Part shown: piece after piece, positions 1-8,694 of the stretch
Layout of the letters: each line of letters opens with the position of its first letter
Numbering within the stretch: the stretch's first letter is position 1
Origin: Abyssalbus ytuae
GTDB taxonomy: Bacteria > Bacteroidota > Bacteroidia > Flavobacteriales > Flavobacteriaceae
Reading direction: 5' to 3'
Assembly (NCBI RefSeq): GCF_022807975.1
Contig: NZ_CP094358.1
Location: 3,658,001-3,722,000, forward strand
Length of the DNA stretch: 64,000 nt
The notes under the pieces: generated by a model
Database searches by the model: none
Seen by the model: the letters and a program-made list of their open reading frames with translations, nothing else
Told to the model about the DNA's origin: nothing
Made by a program: the position numbers and the translations under genes

Positions 1-3000
1 ATAGATTCATTACCATCGCCTCCCACGTTGGCAGTCTGTCCCATTGAAGTAATATCGATATAATCATAAGCCGGCCCTCCGCTGTTATTGTCTACCCATG
101 TGTAACCAAAAGTCCCCGGACCACCACTGGCATTCATAAACTGAGGCCCAATCCTGGTATCGGGAGATTCTTTATGTTCTATTTTAGCATATTCTATTTT
201 CGGATATTGTAAAGGTGTTTTATTCTTTTCTCCCGCTTTAGCAAAGAAAGGAGGACTTAATGAATAGTTTAAGGTAGAATTACCTGTATTACTTATGCTA
301 ACAGTCTCAGTAGCTGAGTCTCCTTTTACCAAAGATAAACTAACAGAATCCGGTGACACTTCAAGAACAGGTGGATCGATACCAACTCCGGAAAGGGGTA
401 TGTTGTATGTTTCGTTACCAAACGCATCATTGCTGGTTATTGAAATACTATCTTCTATTAACCCTACGGTTGTCGGACTAAATAGTACACTAATAATTTG
501 TGTTGTTCCGGGTTCTAAGGAGAAGGCAGAAGTTGTATCCAGGCTAAAATCTGAATTTTCATTGCTGATTCCTGATATTTCTAAAGTTTTAGTCCCCAAA
601 TTTTCAATTAAAAATGTGGCTTCACTGCTTAACCCGATAAAAATCGGATCAAATGCCAATGAATCAGGAGTAATAGAAATTTCAGGATATCCGATGACCG
701 TTAATTCAAACAAGGTAGTTGGCACATTTACCGGATCATTACTGGAAACGGCAAGCTCATCGTAATAAACTCCGTCAGTTAATGAAGTAGCATCTAGCGT
801 AACAGTTAAACTTTTTGACTTTCCTGCAGCAACTACCCCTGATAAAGGAGAAACATTGCTTATAAGAGGGGTTAGCCCAAAAGCAGGTTTTACAAACCTG
901 ACTGCCAGTCCGTTTTTAAGGTAGGAAGTGTTAAAAGCTACCTGTGCACCATCAGTACCGTCAGCATTTTCAATCCCCACTGTTGCAGTATTTATAAATG
1001 GAGCGGTTTCAACATCCTCATAAAAGATGTCAATGTTTCCGTCTTCATATAAAACTATCTGGAAAGTTACTGTTTCAGTTTCTGAACCGAGAAAATCAGA
1101 TGCCTGTGACCATTGCACAATAAAATGATTGCCGAAATCCTGGTAATATACTGCGCCATTAAAGTTTTGTGGTTCTAAATCTTCCCATAGACCAGCAATT
1201 ATATTGTCAATACTGTCATCATTAGGAAGTTGGGTGTTTACCCATGTGGTGGTTGTAGTAGGAGCCTGGAATGCTATAAAACCATTGGCATTTACAAAAG
1301 CACTTGAGTATTGGTTTCCGTAAAATTCAAAGGGAAAAGAAATAGCCACTTCTGTGGTGCCGTCACCATTGATTAGACTGGTAATTTCAGTTCCTGTAGA
1401 GGAAATATCGTTAAAATTATATACAGGGCCTCCCGGTTCATCACTGTCAATCCATTTATAACCATATCCGTTATCAGTACCAACGCTATAAAGAACCGGA
1501 GAACCAATACGGGTATCGTTATATCCTTTTTCCTGATTCAGTTTAAAGTTTTCAAAAGTAATTCGCTCGGTATTATTTAATTTTACTTCCGGATTTGCCA
1601 AAGCGGCTGCAACAGCAAGATCAGGGAAGGAAAAAATTAATGGTGAATTACCTTCGTTTATCAGGGTTATTTGAGAATCTATAGTAGTTCCGGCATCAGT
1701 AGTTTCAGAAACCTCCGTTGGGTCTAAAACTGCCACAGGCGGATCGACTCCTACACCGTTTACAATAATTTCGATCAGATTATTGTTGGATGCATCACTT
1801 TCAATGGTAATAATTCCGTTAATACTTCCCAGTTGAGAGGGAGTAAAAGTTATTTCCAACTCTAAACTTTCTCCTGCTTCTATCACGGCCGATGAAGTAT
1901 CAACAGTAAAATCAGGATTATCAGAAGTTATACCGGATATGCTGAGCTGAGCCAAACCATTATTACTGATAGTTACCGATAATTCTTTACTGCCACCCAA
2001 AAAGACATTGTTAAATAACAGGAATTCTTCAGAGACTTCTATTTCGGAAACCTGGCCTGAAACTTCAAAAGTGGTAGCTACGGCAGTAGTTGGATTTGCA
2101 GGGTCATTGCTGGATATAATAATATCGGTTTCATAAGTGCCATTGGCCAGTTCCTCACCGTTAAAAGTAGCAGAAACATTTATGCTCTCCCCCGGATTTA
2201 CAGTACCGGAGGAAGGTTCCAGGGTAATATAATTACCTGAGCCCCCACTCAAGGCTCTTACAAAAAATACAAAACCGGAAGGATTGTATGTGCTACCCCC
2301 ATCACTACTAAAAAAATAAGTGTCCGGGCGTTGTGTGGCATTACTATCAACTCCTTGTGGGAAAGCAATACCGTCAGGATATTTATGAACTACCCAGAAT
2401 GATTCTCCTGCCGAAAAACTTAAAGCTTCATTAAGTGTTTCAACTGCCACTACACCTTCTTCGCTGGCCAGGGTAGATGTTTGCGAAAGAAGTAATTCTC
2501 CGTCATTAGGGGTACTACCTCCTTTATAAATTTCCAGAATTATAACCGGGCTGGTTACGGCTTCAGTTCTGTATCCGTTTCTTACAGCAGTAAGTGTAAA
2601 ATCCGATTCCACATCAAAGTTTAATGCACTTGTGTAAGGAGCTGTTTGTACTCCTGAGAAATCATCAGGAAAAAGTATTCCGCTATCGTAATAAATAGAA
2701 TCACTGAATGTTACCGATTCATTTTGATAATAATCAATCTTTGTTTTGAGTTTATCTTTACTTAACCCTGCCGGTTTATCTTTTAAAATATTTATGTTTC
2801 CCGCACCATAATTAGCCATATCCAGGGATTCTACCGGTATATCAGATACAGCCAGGTCAGGGGTAAAGCGGGTAGCACTAAAAGACGTATTAAACTCCAA
2901 GGGACTTTGTCCCGAATTGGTGATAGTAAAAGTTTCTGTTTTCACAGGAGGAATATCGGTTTGAACATTCACAGCAGCACTTAGGGAATCAGGAGATACT

Positions 3001-5390
3001 TCAATAGTTGGAGGTTGAACTACCGTTAATGATACGGGAACTTCCACCAGCGAATTTACAGGGTCGTTACTGTTTATGGATATTGTAGCTGAATAATCTC
3101 CGGGATCTAATGTCCGTGCATCAAATTTTACCTGTACTGTGGTTGATGATCCAAATGCCACATTCCCGGCACTGGGTGAAACTGACAAGAAGAAAGCATC
3201 CGGATCCCCATCCGTAATTTCAAGATTGTCAACATCCATGGTAGATCCTTCTACTTCCATAAAAGATAAAAAGACTACCTGTTCTATTTCAGGTGCAAAT
3301 CCCTGCCCGGAATAAATCAATTCCCCGTCAAAATAAATGGTAAATGCAGAGTCATCTTTATCTACCACTATGCGTAAATCAAAATATCCTTCCGGTGTTG
3401 TTGCCTCTATTCTGTTAAATGAAGAGCCTGAAAGTACATCAATGGTGCCATCACCATTAAAACGAAGCCGGGTATTAACCGAACCGGCGCTGGGTGACTG
3501 AGGAATTACCTCCCATGTTACTCCTGTCCCCTGAATATTAACAGAAGCAGACATCACCATAAAGGGTTCATCGCCGGGGGCAACGGTTGGAGAAATAGCC
3601 AGAATATTTCCGGGTCTGGTGTCCCCGAGACCATCTGAAATACCCCTGAAATGTAATGTACCTTCCAAGGGATTTTCATCAGAGACAACCCAGTTATTTA
3701 AATATTGGCTTATCCATCCGGATTGCCCATCAATATCTCCAATTGAAAAATCTTCAAAATCAGTTGCATAGAGTGAAGTGATAATTTTGTTATAAGAATT
3801 GTTGTTACTTTTAACAAGGCTTTCCAGGCTACCAGATTCAAAAGAATGAGAATACTTCATATTGCTAAATCCCTGCGACATGATAGACTGGGTAGAAGTT
3901 TGTACTCTTTCTGTAAAACTAGGGGTAGAGTTGTCATTCACACTGATACTGAAAGATAAATTGTCATCTCCGGTGTTTGAAATAGTCAGATCTCTGGTTA
4001 CAATCTGAAATTGTTCAACAGTTTCATTAAACATTTCAGGAGATACACTGATTATCGGTACTTCTGTGCCATCTATAACCCTTACTGTTACGGGGATGGA
4101 AAGTAAAGCGTCAGTATCTACCGGTTGTACAAAAATCGTATCCTGATAAATACCTTTTGTTAAACCGGCTGAATTTAAGGTTACATTAAAAGAATCAGAT
4201 CCGGCCGAAGGAATTGTTAACTGTTCAGGAGAGATAGTTTCAATAGTAGATGAACCAGGACTGGCACTTATAGTTGCAGTTATTGAAGCATCAGATATAT
4301 TGGAAACAGTGATGGTTTCAGTGATACTGTCACCCACAGATAATTCTTCGGTTAATGAGGTAGGAGAAGCCACCAAAGGAGGAGCTTCAGCATCGTTTAT
4401 AAGCCATCCCATGTCTTTAAATAGTCCTCGGGTAATATCACCTATATCATGATTTGATTCTGCAGAACCTACCTGTGGAGTCATTAAGGAATTTGGATCA
4501 CCTGCTGGAAAAGCAGCCTCATCCCAATGAGCTATACTTGATCCCCCCTGAAAAGTACTTGGAGCATAAAGTTCTGGTCTTTCACCTCCCAAAGCTGCTT
4601 TAGCAAAATCTCCATCCATAAATAAATCTCCGCTGGTAAAGGCATCTCCCAATTCTACTGAAGGATCAGGATATGTAAGTAAATATGTGCCATCACCATC
4701 TACTATAAAGAGGCCAAATACAGCAGGTAATCCATTTGACCGTAGAGATCCAATACCCCCGCTATAACTTCTTACGGTTGTAAAACCCAAACCATGAGCA
4801 GCCTCATGAAGGGCAACTGTAACAAAATCGTATAATCCGGAAGGGGTATTCCCATCAGTACCATAGTACCATGGAATACCATCACCAAGATTTACAATCA
4901 GGTCATATTCTTCATCAGGAAAGAGAACCTCCCCTGCTAAAGCATTTGCCAAAGCGGCAGGATACAATACATCCGGTTCAGGTGCCCCTGGAAAATTTAC
5001 CACATTGTAGGCAGGGCCTGCTGAAGCTAAAACACCGGGTCCTAAACTTGCAAAATCAGCATAAATTTTAATAGGTACGGAGGATACAATTTGAGTGGAC
5101 CAAATATCTAAAGCAAATTGAAAAGCTTCTTGTGCATCCGGGTTTGCCTGGGCCCCTGGCCCAAATGTAATTTCAAATTCAGCGGTTGCAGCATTTTGCA
5201 AGGTTCGCTGAAATTCTTTGCTGTTGATGTCAGGGATATTAACCCTGGTGTGCATGTCCTCAAGTTTTGCAGGACAAATAACCGGAACTGCAGGACGCTT
5301 TTCCGGGGTCTGGGCTGTAACTGAATGCTGAAAAAGGAAGGAAAATAATAAAATCAGACACCCAGTCATGAAAAAGGAGTTTTTTTTCAT
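1..5390 (-). CDS. Giant secreted zinc metalloprotease-like protein with many Ig-like/ASH-type repeats (3' end outside window)
   Basis: The frame is open from ATG at 5390 down to base 1 (at least 1796 residues), so the protein is partial. Residues 1 to about 25 form a signal peptide ending ...SVTAQ. A catalytic-type region follows: H195-E-A-A-H199 with G202, then AHWDE (H288) and an LMTP turn (M303). This resembles the leishmanolysin-like (M8) metzincin layout, where the third zinc ligand lies far from HExxH; the metzincin third His six residues after H199 is replaced by Thr. From about residue 330 on, beta-sandwich modules recur with phrases such as TISNTG, ISSNDPANP and GTVNPGES, like ASH/choice-of-anchor domains, and a laminin-G-like insert lies near 560-720. 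Such proteins are usually exported, often through type IX secretion, but the C-terminal sorting domain would lie outside the window. Substrate unknown. It is separated by 276 bp from the hyp operon and probably unrelated to it. Confidence 0.85.
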   Translation of the reverse strand, partial: MKKNSFFMTGCLILLFSFLFQHSVTAQTPEKRPAVPVICPAKLEDMHTRVNIPDINSKEFQRTLQNAATAEFEITFGPGAQANPDAQEAFQFALDIWSTQIVSSVPIKIYADFASLGPGVLASAGPAYNVVNFPGAPEPDVLYPAALANALAGEVLFPDEEYDLIVNLGDGIPWYYGTDGNTPSGLYDFVTVALHEAAHGLGFTTVRSYSGGIGSLRSNGLPAVFGLFIVDGDGTYLLTYPDPSVELGDAFTSGDLFMDGDFAKAALGGERPELYAPSTFQGGSSIAHWDEAAFPAGDPNSLMTPQVGSAESNHDIGDITRGLFKDMGWLINDAEAPPLVASPTSLTEELSVGDSITETITVSNISDASITATISASPGSSTIETISPEQLTIPSAGSDSFNVTLNSAGLTKGIYQDTIFVQPVDTDALLSIPVTVRVIDGTEVPIISVSPEMFNETVEQFQIVTRDLTISNTGDDNLSFSISVNDNSTPSFTERVQTSTQSIMSQGFSNMKYSHSFESGSLESLVKSNNNSYNKIITSLYATDFEDFSIGDIDGQSGWISQYLNNWVVSDENPLEGTLHFRGISDGLGDTRPGNILAISPTVAPGDEPFMVMSASVNIQGTGVTWEVIPQSPSAGSVNTRLRFNGDGTIDVLSGSSFNRIEATTPEGYFDLRIVVDKDDSAFTIYFDGELIYSGQGFAPEIEQVVFLSFMEVEGSTMDVDNLEITDGDPDAFFLSVSPSAGNVAFGSSTTVQVKFDARTLDPGDYSATISINSNDPVNSLVEVPVSLTVVQPPTIEVSPDSLSAAVNVQTDIPPVKTETFTITNSGQSPLEFNTSFSATRFTPDLAVSDIPVESLDMANYGAGNINILKDKPAGLSKDKLKTKIDYYQNESVTFSDSIYYDSGILFPDDFSGVQTAPYTSALNFDVESDFTLTAVRNGYRTEAVTSPVIILEIYKGGSTPNDGELLLSQTSTLASEEGVVAVETLNEALSFSAGESFWVVHKYPDGIAFPQGVDSNATQRPDTYFFSSDGGSTYNPSGFVFFVRALSGGSGNYITLEPSSGTVNPGESINVSATFNGEELANGTYETDIIISSNDPANPTTAVATTFEVSGQVSEIEVSEEFLLFNNVFLGGSKELSVTISNNGLAQLSISGITSDNPDFTVDTSSAVIEAGESLELEITFTPSQLGSINGIITIESDASNNNLIEIIVNGVGVDPPVAVLDPTEVSETTDAGTTIDSQITLINEGNSPLIFSFPDLAVAAALANPEVKLNNTERITFENFKLNQEKGYNDTRIGSPVLYSVGTDNGYGYKWIDSDEPGGPVYNFNDISSTGTEITSLINGDGTTEVAISFPFEFYGNQYSSAFVNANGFIAFQAPTTTTTWVNTQLPNDDSIDNIIAGLWEDLEPQNFNGAVYYQDFGNHFIVQWSQASDFLGSETETVTFQIVLYEDGNIDIFYEDVETAPFINTATVGIENADGTDGAQVAFNTSYLKNGLAVRFVKPAFGLTPLISNVSPLSGVVAAGKSKSLTVTLDATSLTDGVYYDELAVSSNDPVNVPTTLFELTVIGYPEISITPDSLAFDPIFIGLSSEATFLIENLGTKTLEISGISNENSDFSLDTTSAFSLEPGTTQIISVLFSPTTVGLIEDSISITSNDAFGNETYNIPLSGVGIDPPVLEVSPDSVSLSLVKGDSATETVSISNTGNSTLNYSLSPPFFAKAGEKNKTPLQYPKIEYAKIEHKESPDTRIGPQFMNASGGPGTFGYTWVDNNSGGPAYDYIDITSMGQTANVGGDGNES

Positions 5391-5666
5391 AATCAGATAA
5401 AGTTTTAGTTGTTAATGATTCCGTAATTTTCAGGGTAAATTACAATTACTGAAAGAAAAATCCTATTTTAATTTGATTTTATAGGATTTATTTTTATTAA
5501 AAAATAAATTTTACATTTTTACCGTAAATTAATTGTATTAATCTAGTAATCAATATGTTGTTTGTGGGGTTTGAAATTTTGAAATATAGTTTGGAATATA
5601 TTTCTTTAAGAAAATTCTTCTTTTATAAAGTGTAAAAGAAACAGTCTTTTTTTGTTTAATAAGAAA

Positions 5667-5912
5667 TTATGTGATGTCGTCTATTTCGCCCAATTGTCTT
5701 AATATTTCAAGCGTTTTTTCAGCTTCATCCCGGTCTATGATGCTAATGGCAGCTCCTACATGGACCATTACATAATCGTTTATTTTAACTTCAGGTATCA
5801 GGGCAAGACTAACCTTTTTTACAACGCCGTCAAAAGATACTTTTCCTGTTGGAAATACTTCTTCTTGAGCTGAGATAATCTCAATTAATTTTCCGGGTAC
5901 TGCCAGGCACAT
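5667..5912 (-). CDS. hypC: [NiFe]-hydrogenase maturation chaperone HypC
   Basis: 81 residues starting MCLAVPGK, the HypC/HupF signature. HypC carries the Fe(CN)2CO group with HypD and delivers it to the hydrogenase large-subunit precursor. The essential Cys2 and the conserved His51 (in MVHVGAAI) are present, and the length is normal. It is the last gene of the minus-strand hydrogenase operon, 5 bp after hypB, so it is translated from the hox-hyp message. No convincing terminator was seen downstream. Only one hypC copy is present here, so it must serve the HoxH enzyme. Confidence 0.95.
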   Translation of the reverse strand: MCLAVPGKLIEIISAQEEVFPTGKVSFDGVVKKVSLALIPEVKINDYVMVHVGAAISIIDRDEAEKTLEILRQLGEIDDIT

Positions 5913-5917
5913 TGGTT

Positions 5918-6754
5918 TCAGACTTTAGTAATGGTTATTTCTTCATAATTATTTTTAAGCCAATCATACCATGTTTTTAATCCTTCACCTGTAGTGGCTG
6001 AAATTTCGAAGAATTGTATATGAGGATTTATTTTTCTTGTATTTGTTTTAAATTTTTCAATGTCAAAATTTACATAGGGTATTAAGTCTATCTTGTTGAT
6101 AATACATATGTGGGAGGTGAAAAACATATCAGGGTATTTTAAAGGTTTATCATCCCCTTCGGTAACGCTCACAATTACAATACGCTTATTCTCCCCTAAA
6201 TCAAACATAGAAGGGCATACAAGGTTACCCACATTTTCGATTAATAAAACAGCATTGTTTTTTATCCTGAGTTTCTTTATGGCTTCATATACCATATTGC
6301 TTTCTAAATGGCAGCCTTTGCCTGTATTTATTTGTATAACAGGTATTTTTAAAGCATCAATTCTATTGGCATCATTCAGTGTCTGTTGATCGCCTTCTAT
6401 TACATAAAACGGAAATTTCTCTTTTAAATCTTTTAATGTTTGCTCCAGCAGGGTCGTTTTTCCTGAGCCGGGAGAACTTACCAGGTTAAGTGCAAAAATA
6501 TTTTTTGCTTCAAAGTATCCCCTGTTTCCGGCAGCCCTTATGTCATTATCTTTTAAGATGTCTTGCTCTACCTTAAGGAAAGTATGATTATGAGAATGCT
6601 CGTGAAGGTGTTCATGAGAATGTTCGTGGGAATGGGAATTCTCCATATGATCGTGATGTTGATGCCCGTTTTTTATATGATAGTGGGCATTATCGCCGGG
6701 TTTTTGAATAATAGCCCCGTTTTCATCTGTTCCGCAACCACAAGTTCCACACAT
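5918..6754 (-). CDS. hypB: Hydrogenase nickel incorporation GTPase HypB
   Basis: 278 residues. The N-terminus MCGTCGCG carries the high-affinity nickel CxxCxC motif. A histidine-rich stretch at about residues 24-57 (repeated HSHEH) could store nickel. The G domain has a P-loop SSPGSGKTT at about 93-101, EGDQQT, ENVGNLVCP with the metal-site Cys, and NKIDL for guanine recognition. HypB works with HypA to insert nickel into the hydrogenase large subunit, driven by GTP. It lies between the maturation protease (22 bp upstream) and hypC (5 bp downstream). The family is unambiguous. Confidence 0.96.
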   Translation of the reverse strand: MCGTCGCGTDENGAIIQKPGDNAHYHIKNGHQHHDHMENSHSHEHSHEHLHEHSHNHTFLKVEQDILKDNDIRAAGNRGYFEAKNIFALNLVSSPGSGKTTLLEQTLKDLKEKFPFYVIEGDQQTLNDANRIDALKIPVIQINTGKGCHLESNMVYEAIKKLRIKNNAVLLIENVGNLVCPSMFDLGENKRIVIVSVTEGDDKPLKYPDMFFTSHICIINKIDLIPYVNFDIEKFKTNTRKINPHIQFFEISATTGEGLKTWYDWLKNNYEEITITKV

Positions 6755-6775
6755 AGTTTTAATTTTTTAATTGAG

Positions 6776-7252
6776 TTAACATATATTTTTATTTGCAACA
6801 GTAACCGGTAAAAGCTTGGTAAAAAATTCTTTAGCTTGTTCCAGGTTATTTTTTGCATTATTGCTCAAACCATATTTTAAGTTCCAGGAATATCCCTGTA
6901 TTCCTATTATGAAGGCTCCAGGTCTATGATGGTAAAGGTTATTTGCCAGATACATTATTGTTTCCGGAGATAATTGATGACTGGTAAAAGCATGTTTATT
7001 TAGAGGAATACATTTTTTACAATAAAAACCTTTCTCTACGGTGCTTTTTACTGCATCAACAAATATTACCTTGTTATAATTGCAAAGAAGTTCGGCATCT
7101 TCTATCTGGAGTTGATATCTGTATTCCGCATCAATATCAATAAAATTAAGGCTTTTAACGTAATCAAGAAATAACCATCCCAGTGCATCATCCTGCCTTC
7201 CAATGTTTCCTATACCTATGACTAAAATCTTGTTATTATCTTCTTTTCTCAT
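6776..7252 (-). CDS. hoxW: [NiFe]-hydrogenase maturation endopeptidase (HoxW/HyaD/HycI family)
   Basis: 158 residues from ATG at 7252; the frame opens one codon earlier at TTG. The N-terminal ILVIGIGNIGRQDDALGW matches the GxGNxxxxDDxxG start of the hydrogenase maturation proteases (M52), which probe nickel in the finished large subunit and cut off its C-terminal tail. A central FVDAV, as in the family, supplies the usual second acidic metal ligand. The gene overlaps the end of hoxH by 17 bp, so it is translationally coupled to its presumed substrate. The symbol hoxW is assigned from context, because the enzyme is HoxFUYH-type. Confidence 0.88.
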   Translation of the reverse strand: MRKEDNNKILVIGIGNIGRQDDALGWLFLDYVKSLNFIDIDAEYRYQLQIEDAELLCNYNKVIFVDAVKSTVEKGFYCKKCIPLNKHAFTSHQLSPETIMYLANNLYHHRPGAFIIGIQGYSWNLKYGLSNNAKNNLEQAKEFFTKLLPVTVANKNIC

Positions 7253-8684
7253 CAATTAGCTCTCCATAATTATTATACAGCGAAACCTCTAAAGGCATTT
7301 GACCCAAATCGTGAGTAGCACAGCTTAAACACGGGTCATAAGCCCTGATAGCAACTTCTACCTGGTTTAACATGCTTTCTGTTATTTCCGGTTTTCCGTC
7401 CATTACGTGTTGTGCCACCCACTTAACTGCCTGATTCATTGGTTCATTGTTGTGAGTTGTTGAAACAATAAGGTTACAGCGGGTAATTCTGTCTTTTTCA
7501 TCTACTTTGTAGTGATGAATAAGAGTACCTCTCGGAGCTTCGATAATGCCTATTCCTTCGCCCCGTCTTTTTCCTCTTCTTAATAAATCGTTACTTAAAA
7601 TATCATTATCTTCTAACAATAATTTCATCATTTCGGCACAATGAAGGAGTTCAATTAGCCTTGCCCAGTGAGAATGCATGGTTTTATTGTTGGTTTTACC
7701 ATTGTTTTCTTTTACAAATTCCAGCCTTTCTTTCTCGGCAAGAGGAGTGGAAATACCATTACAAACATTTATTCGTGCAAGCGGACCCACCCGGTTCCAG
7801 CCTTTTTCGTTTCCAAGATGCTTCAGGTAGGGAAATTTTAAATAAGACCATCGCTCGACTCCTTCATAAAAATAGTTCTGATAGTCATCGCAACAAATGT
7901 CATGCAATGTTATGTTCCCTTCTGAATCGGTTGCCCTTAGGTTGCCGTCGTATAATTCCAAAAAACCGTTTTGTTTATTGACTAAACCCAGATGCCCGGA
8001 TGGATATTGAGCAAATTCATCAAGCCATTTCTTATGCTTTTTATGATATTCCTTTATATAAGCAATGATTTCAACAGACCATTCAATCATGGTATTAACT
8101 GATGGTATTTCTTTTCCGTTTAAAAAATAATCCCTTTCGGCAGTGGTTATTTTTTTATGTACTCCACCGGGAGTTGCCGAAATACCATGGATTCGTTTTC
8201 CGGCTATGGTTTTTATTATTTCCTGGCCAAACTTTCTCATTAAGATGCCTTTTTTGGCTAATTCGGGATGTTCCATAGCCACTCCTACAACATTTCTTTT
8301 GGCAGGGGCGGCATCATACCCAAATAGAAGATCTGGTGAAGCCAGATAGAAAAAATGCAGGGCATGAGACTGAAATATTTGCCCGAAATGAAGAAGTTTT
8401 CTTATTTTCTGGGCAGGTAACGACAGGTCTTCGGGGTTTAAGCCCACTATCTGATCAATTGCTTTTGCTGCAGCCAAATGGTGGCTTACCGGACATATCC
8501 CACATAATCTTTGCACAAGTACAGGAGCTTCCCAATATGGATGGCCTTGTATAAAACGTTCAAAACCCCTGAATTCTACTATGTGAAAAAATGAATCTTT
8601 TACATGGTTGTTTTCGTCCATATGAATGGTAACTTTACCATGGCCTTCAACTCTTGTTACCGGATCTATTACAATTTTGTTCAT
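7236..8684 (-). CDS. hoxH: NAD-linked [NiFe]-hydrogenase large subunit HoxH
   Basis: 482 residues from ATG at 8684 (MNKIVIDPVTRVEG); an in-frame TTG three codons upstream is less likely. It has both nickel-iron ligand motifs: RLCGICPVSHH (C61, C64) and DPCLSCATH near the C-terminus (C452, C455). Cutting after H458 by the HoxW-type protease would remove a 24-residue tail starting DLGQMP, typical of HoxH. The sequence type is that of the bidirectional NAD-reducing enzymes (group 3d-like). The gene starts 10 bp after the HoxU-HoxY fusion stop and overlaps the protease gene. The enzyme is expected in the cytoplasm; no transmembrane or Tat signals are seen in the subunits. Confidence 0.95.
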   Translation of the reverse strand: MNKIVIDPVTRVEGHGKVTIHMDENNHVKDSFFHIVEFRGFERFIQGHPYWEAPVLVQRLCGICPVSHHLAAAKAIDQIVGLNPEDLSLPAQKIRKLLHFGQIFQSHALHFFYLASPDLLFGYDAAPAKRNVVGVAMEHPELAKKGILMRKFGQEIIKTIAGKRIHGISATPGGVHKKITTAERDYFLNGKEIPSVNTMIEWSVEIIAYIKEYHKKHKKWLDEFAQYPSGHLGLVNKQNGFLELYDGNLRATDSEGNITLHDICCDDYQNYFYEGVERWSYLKFPYLKHLGNEKGWNRVGPLARINVCNGISTPLAEKERLEFVKENNGKTNNKTMHSHWARLIELLHCAEMMKLLLEDNDILSNDLLRRGKRRGEGIGIIEAPRGTLIHHYKVDEKDRITRCNLIVSTTHNNEPMNQAVKWVAQHVMDGKPEITESMLNQVEVAIRAYDPCLSCATHDLGQMPLEVSLYNNYGELIDEKRR

Positions 8685-8694
8685 TTTGAGCAAT

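Noticed and set aside
295-765. A 156-codon plus-strand reading frame in the first kilobase
   Set aside because: It lies antisense inside the open minus-strand metalloprotease frame; its translation shows no domain and it has no promoter. The other frames at 4871-5324 are the same kind of shadow.
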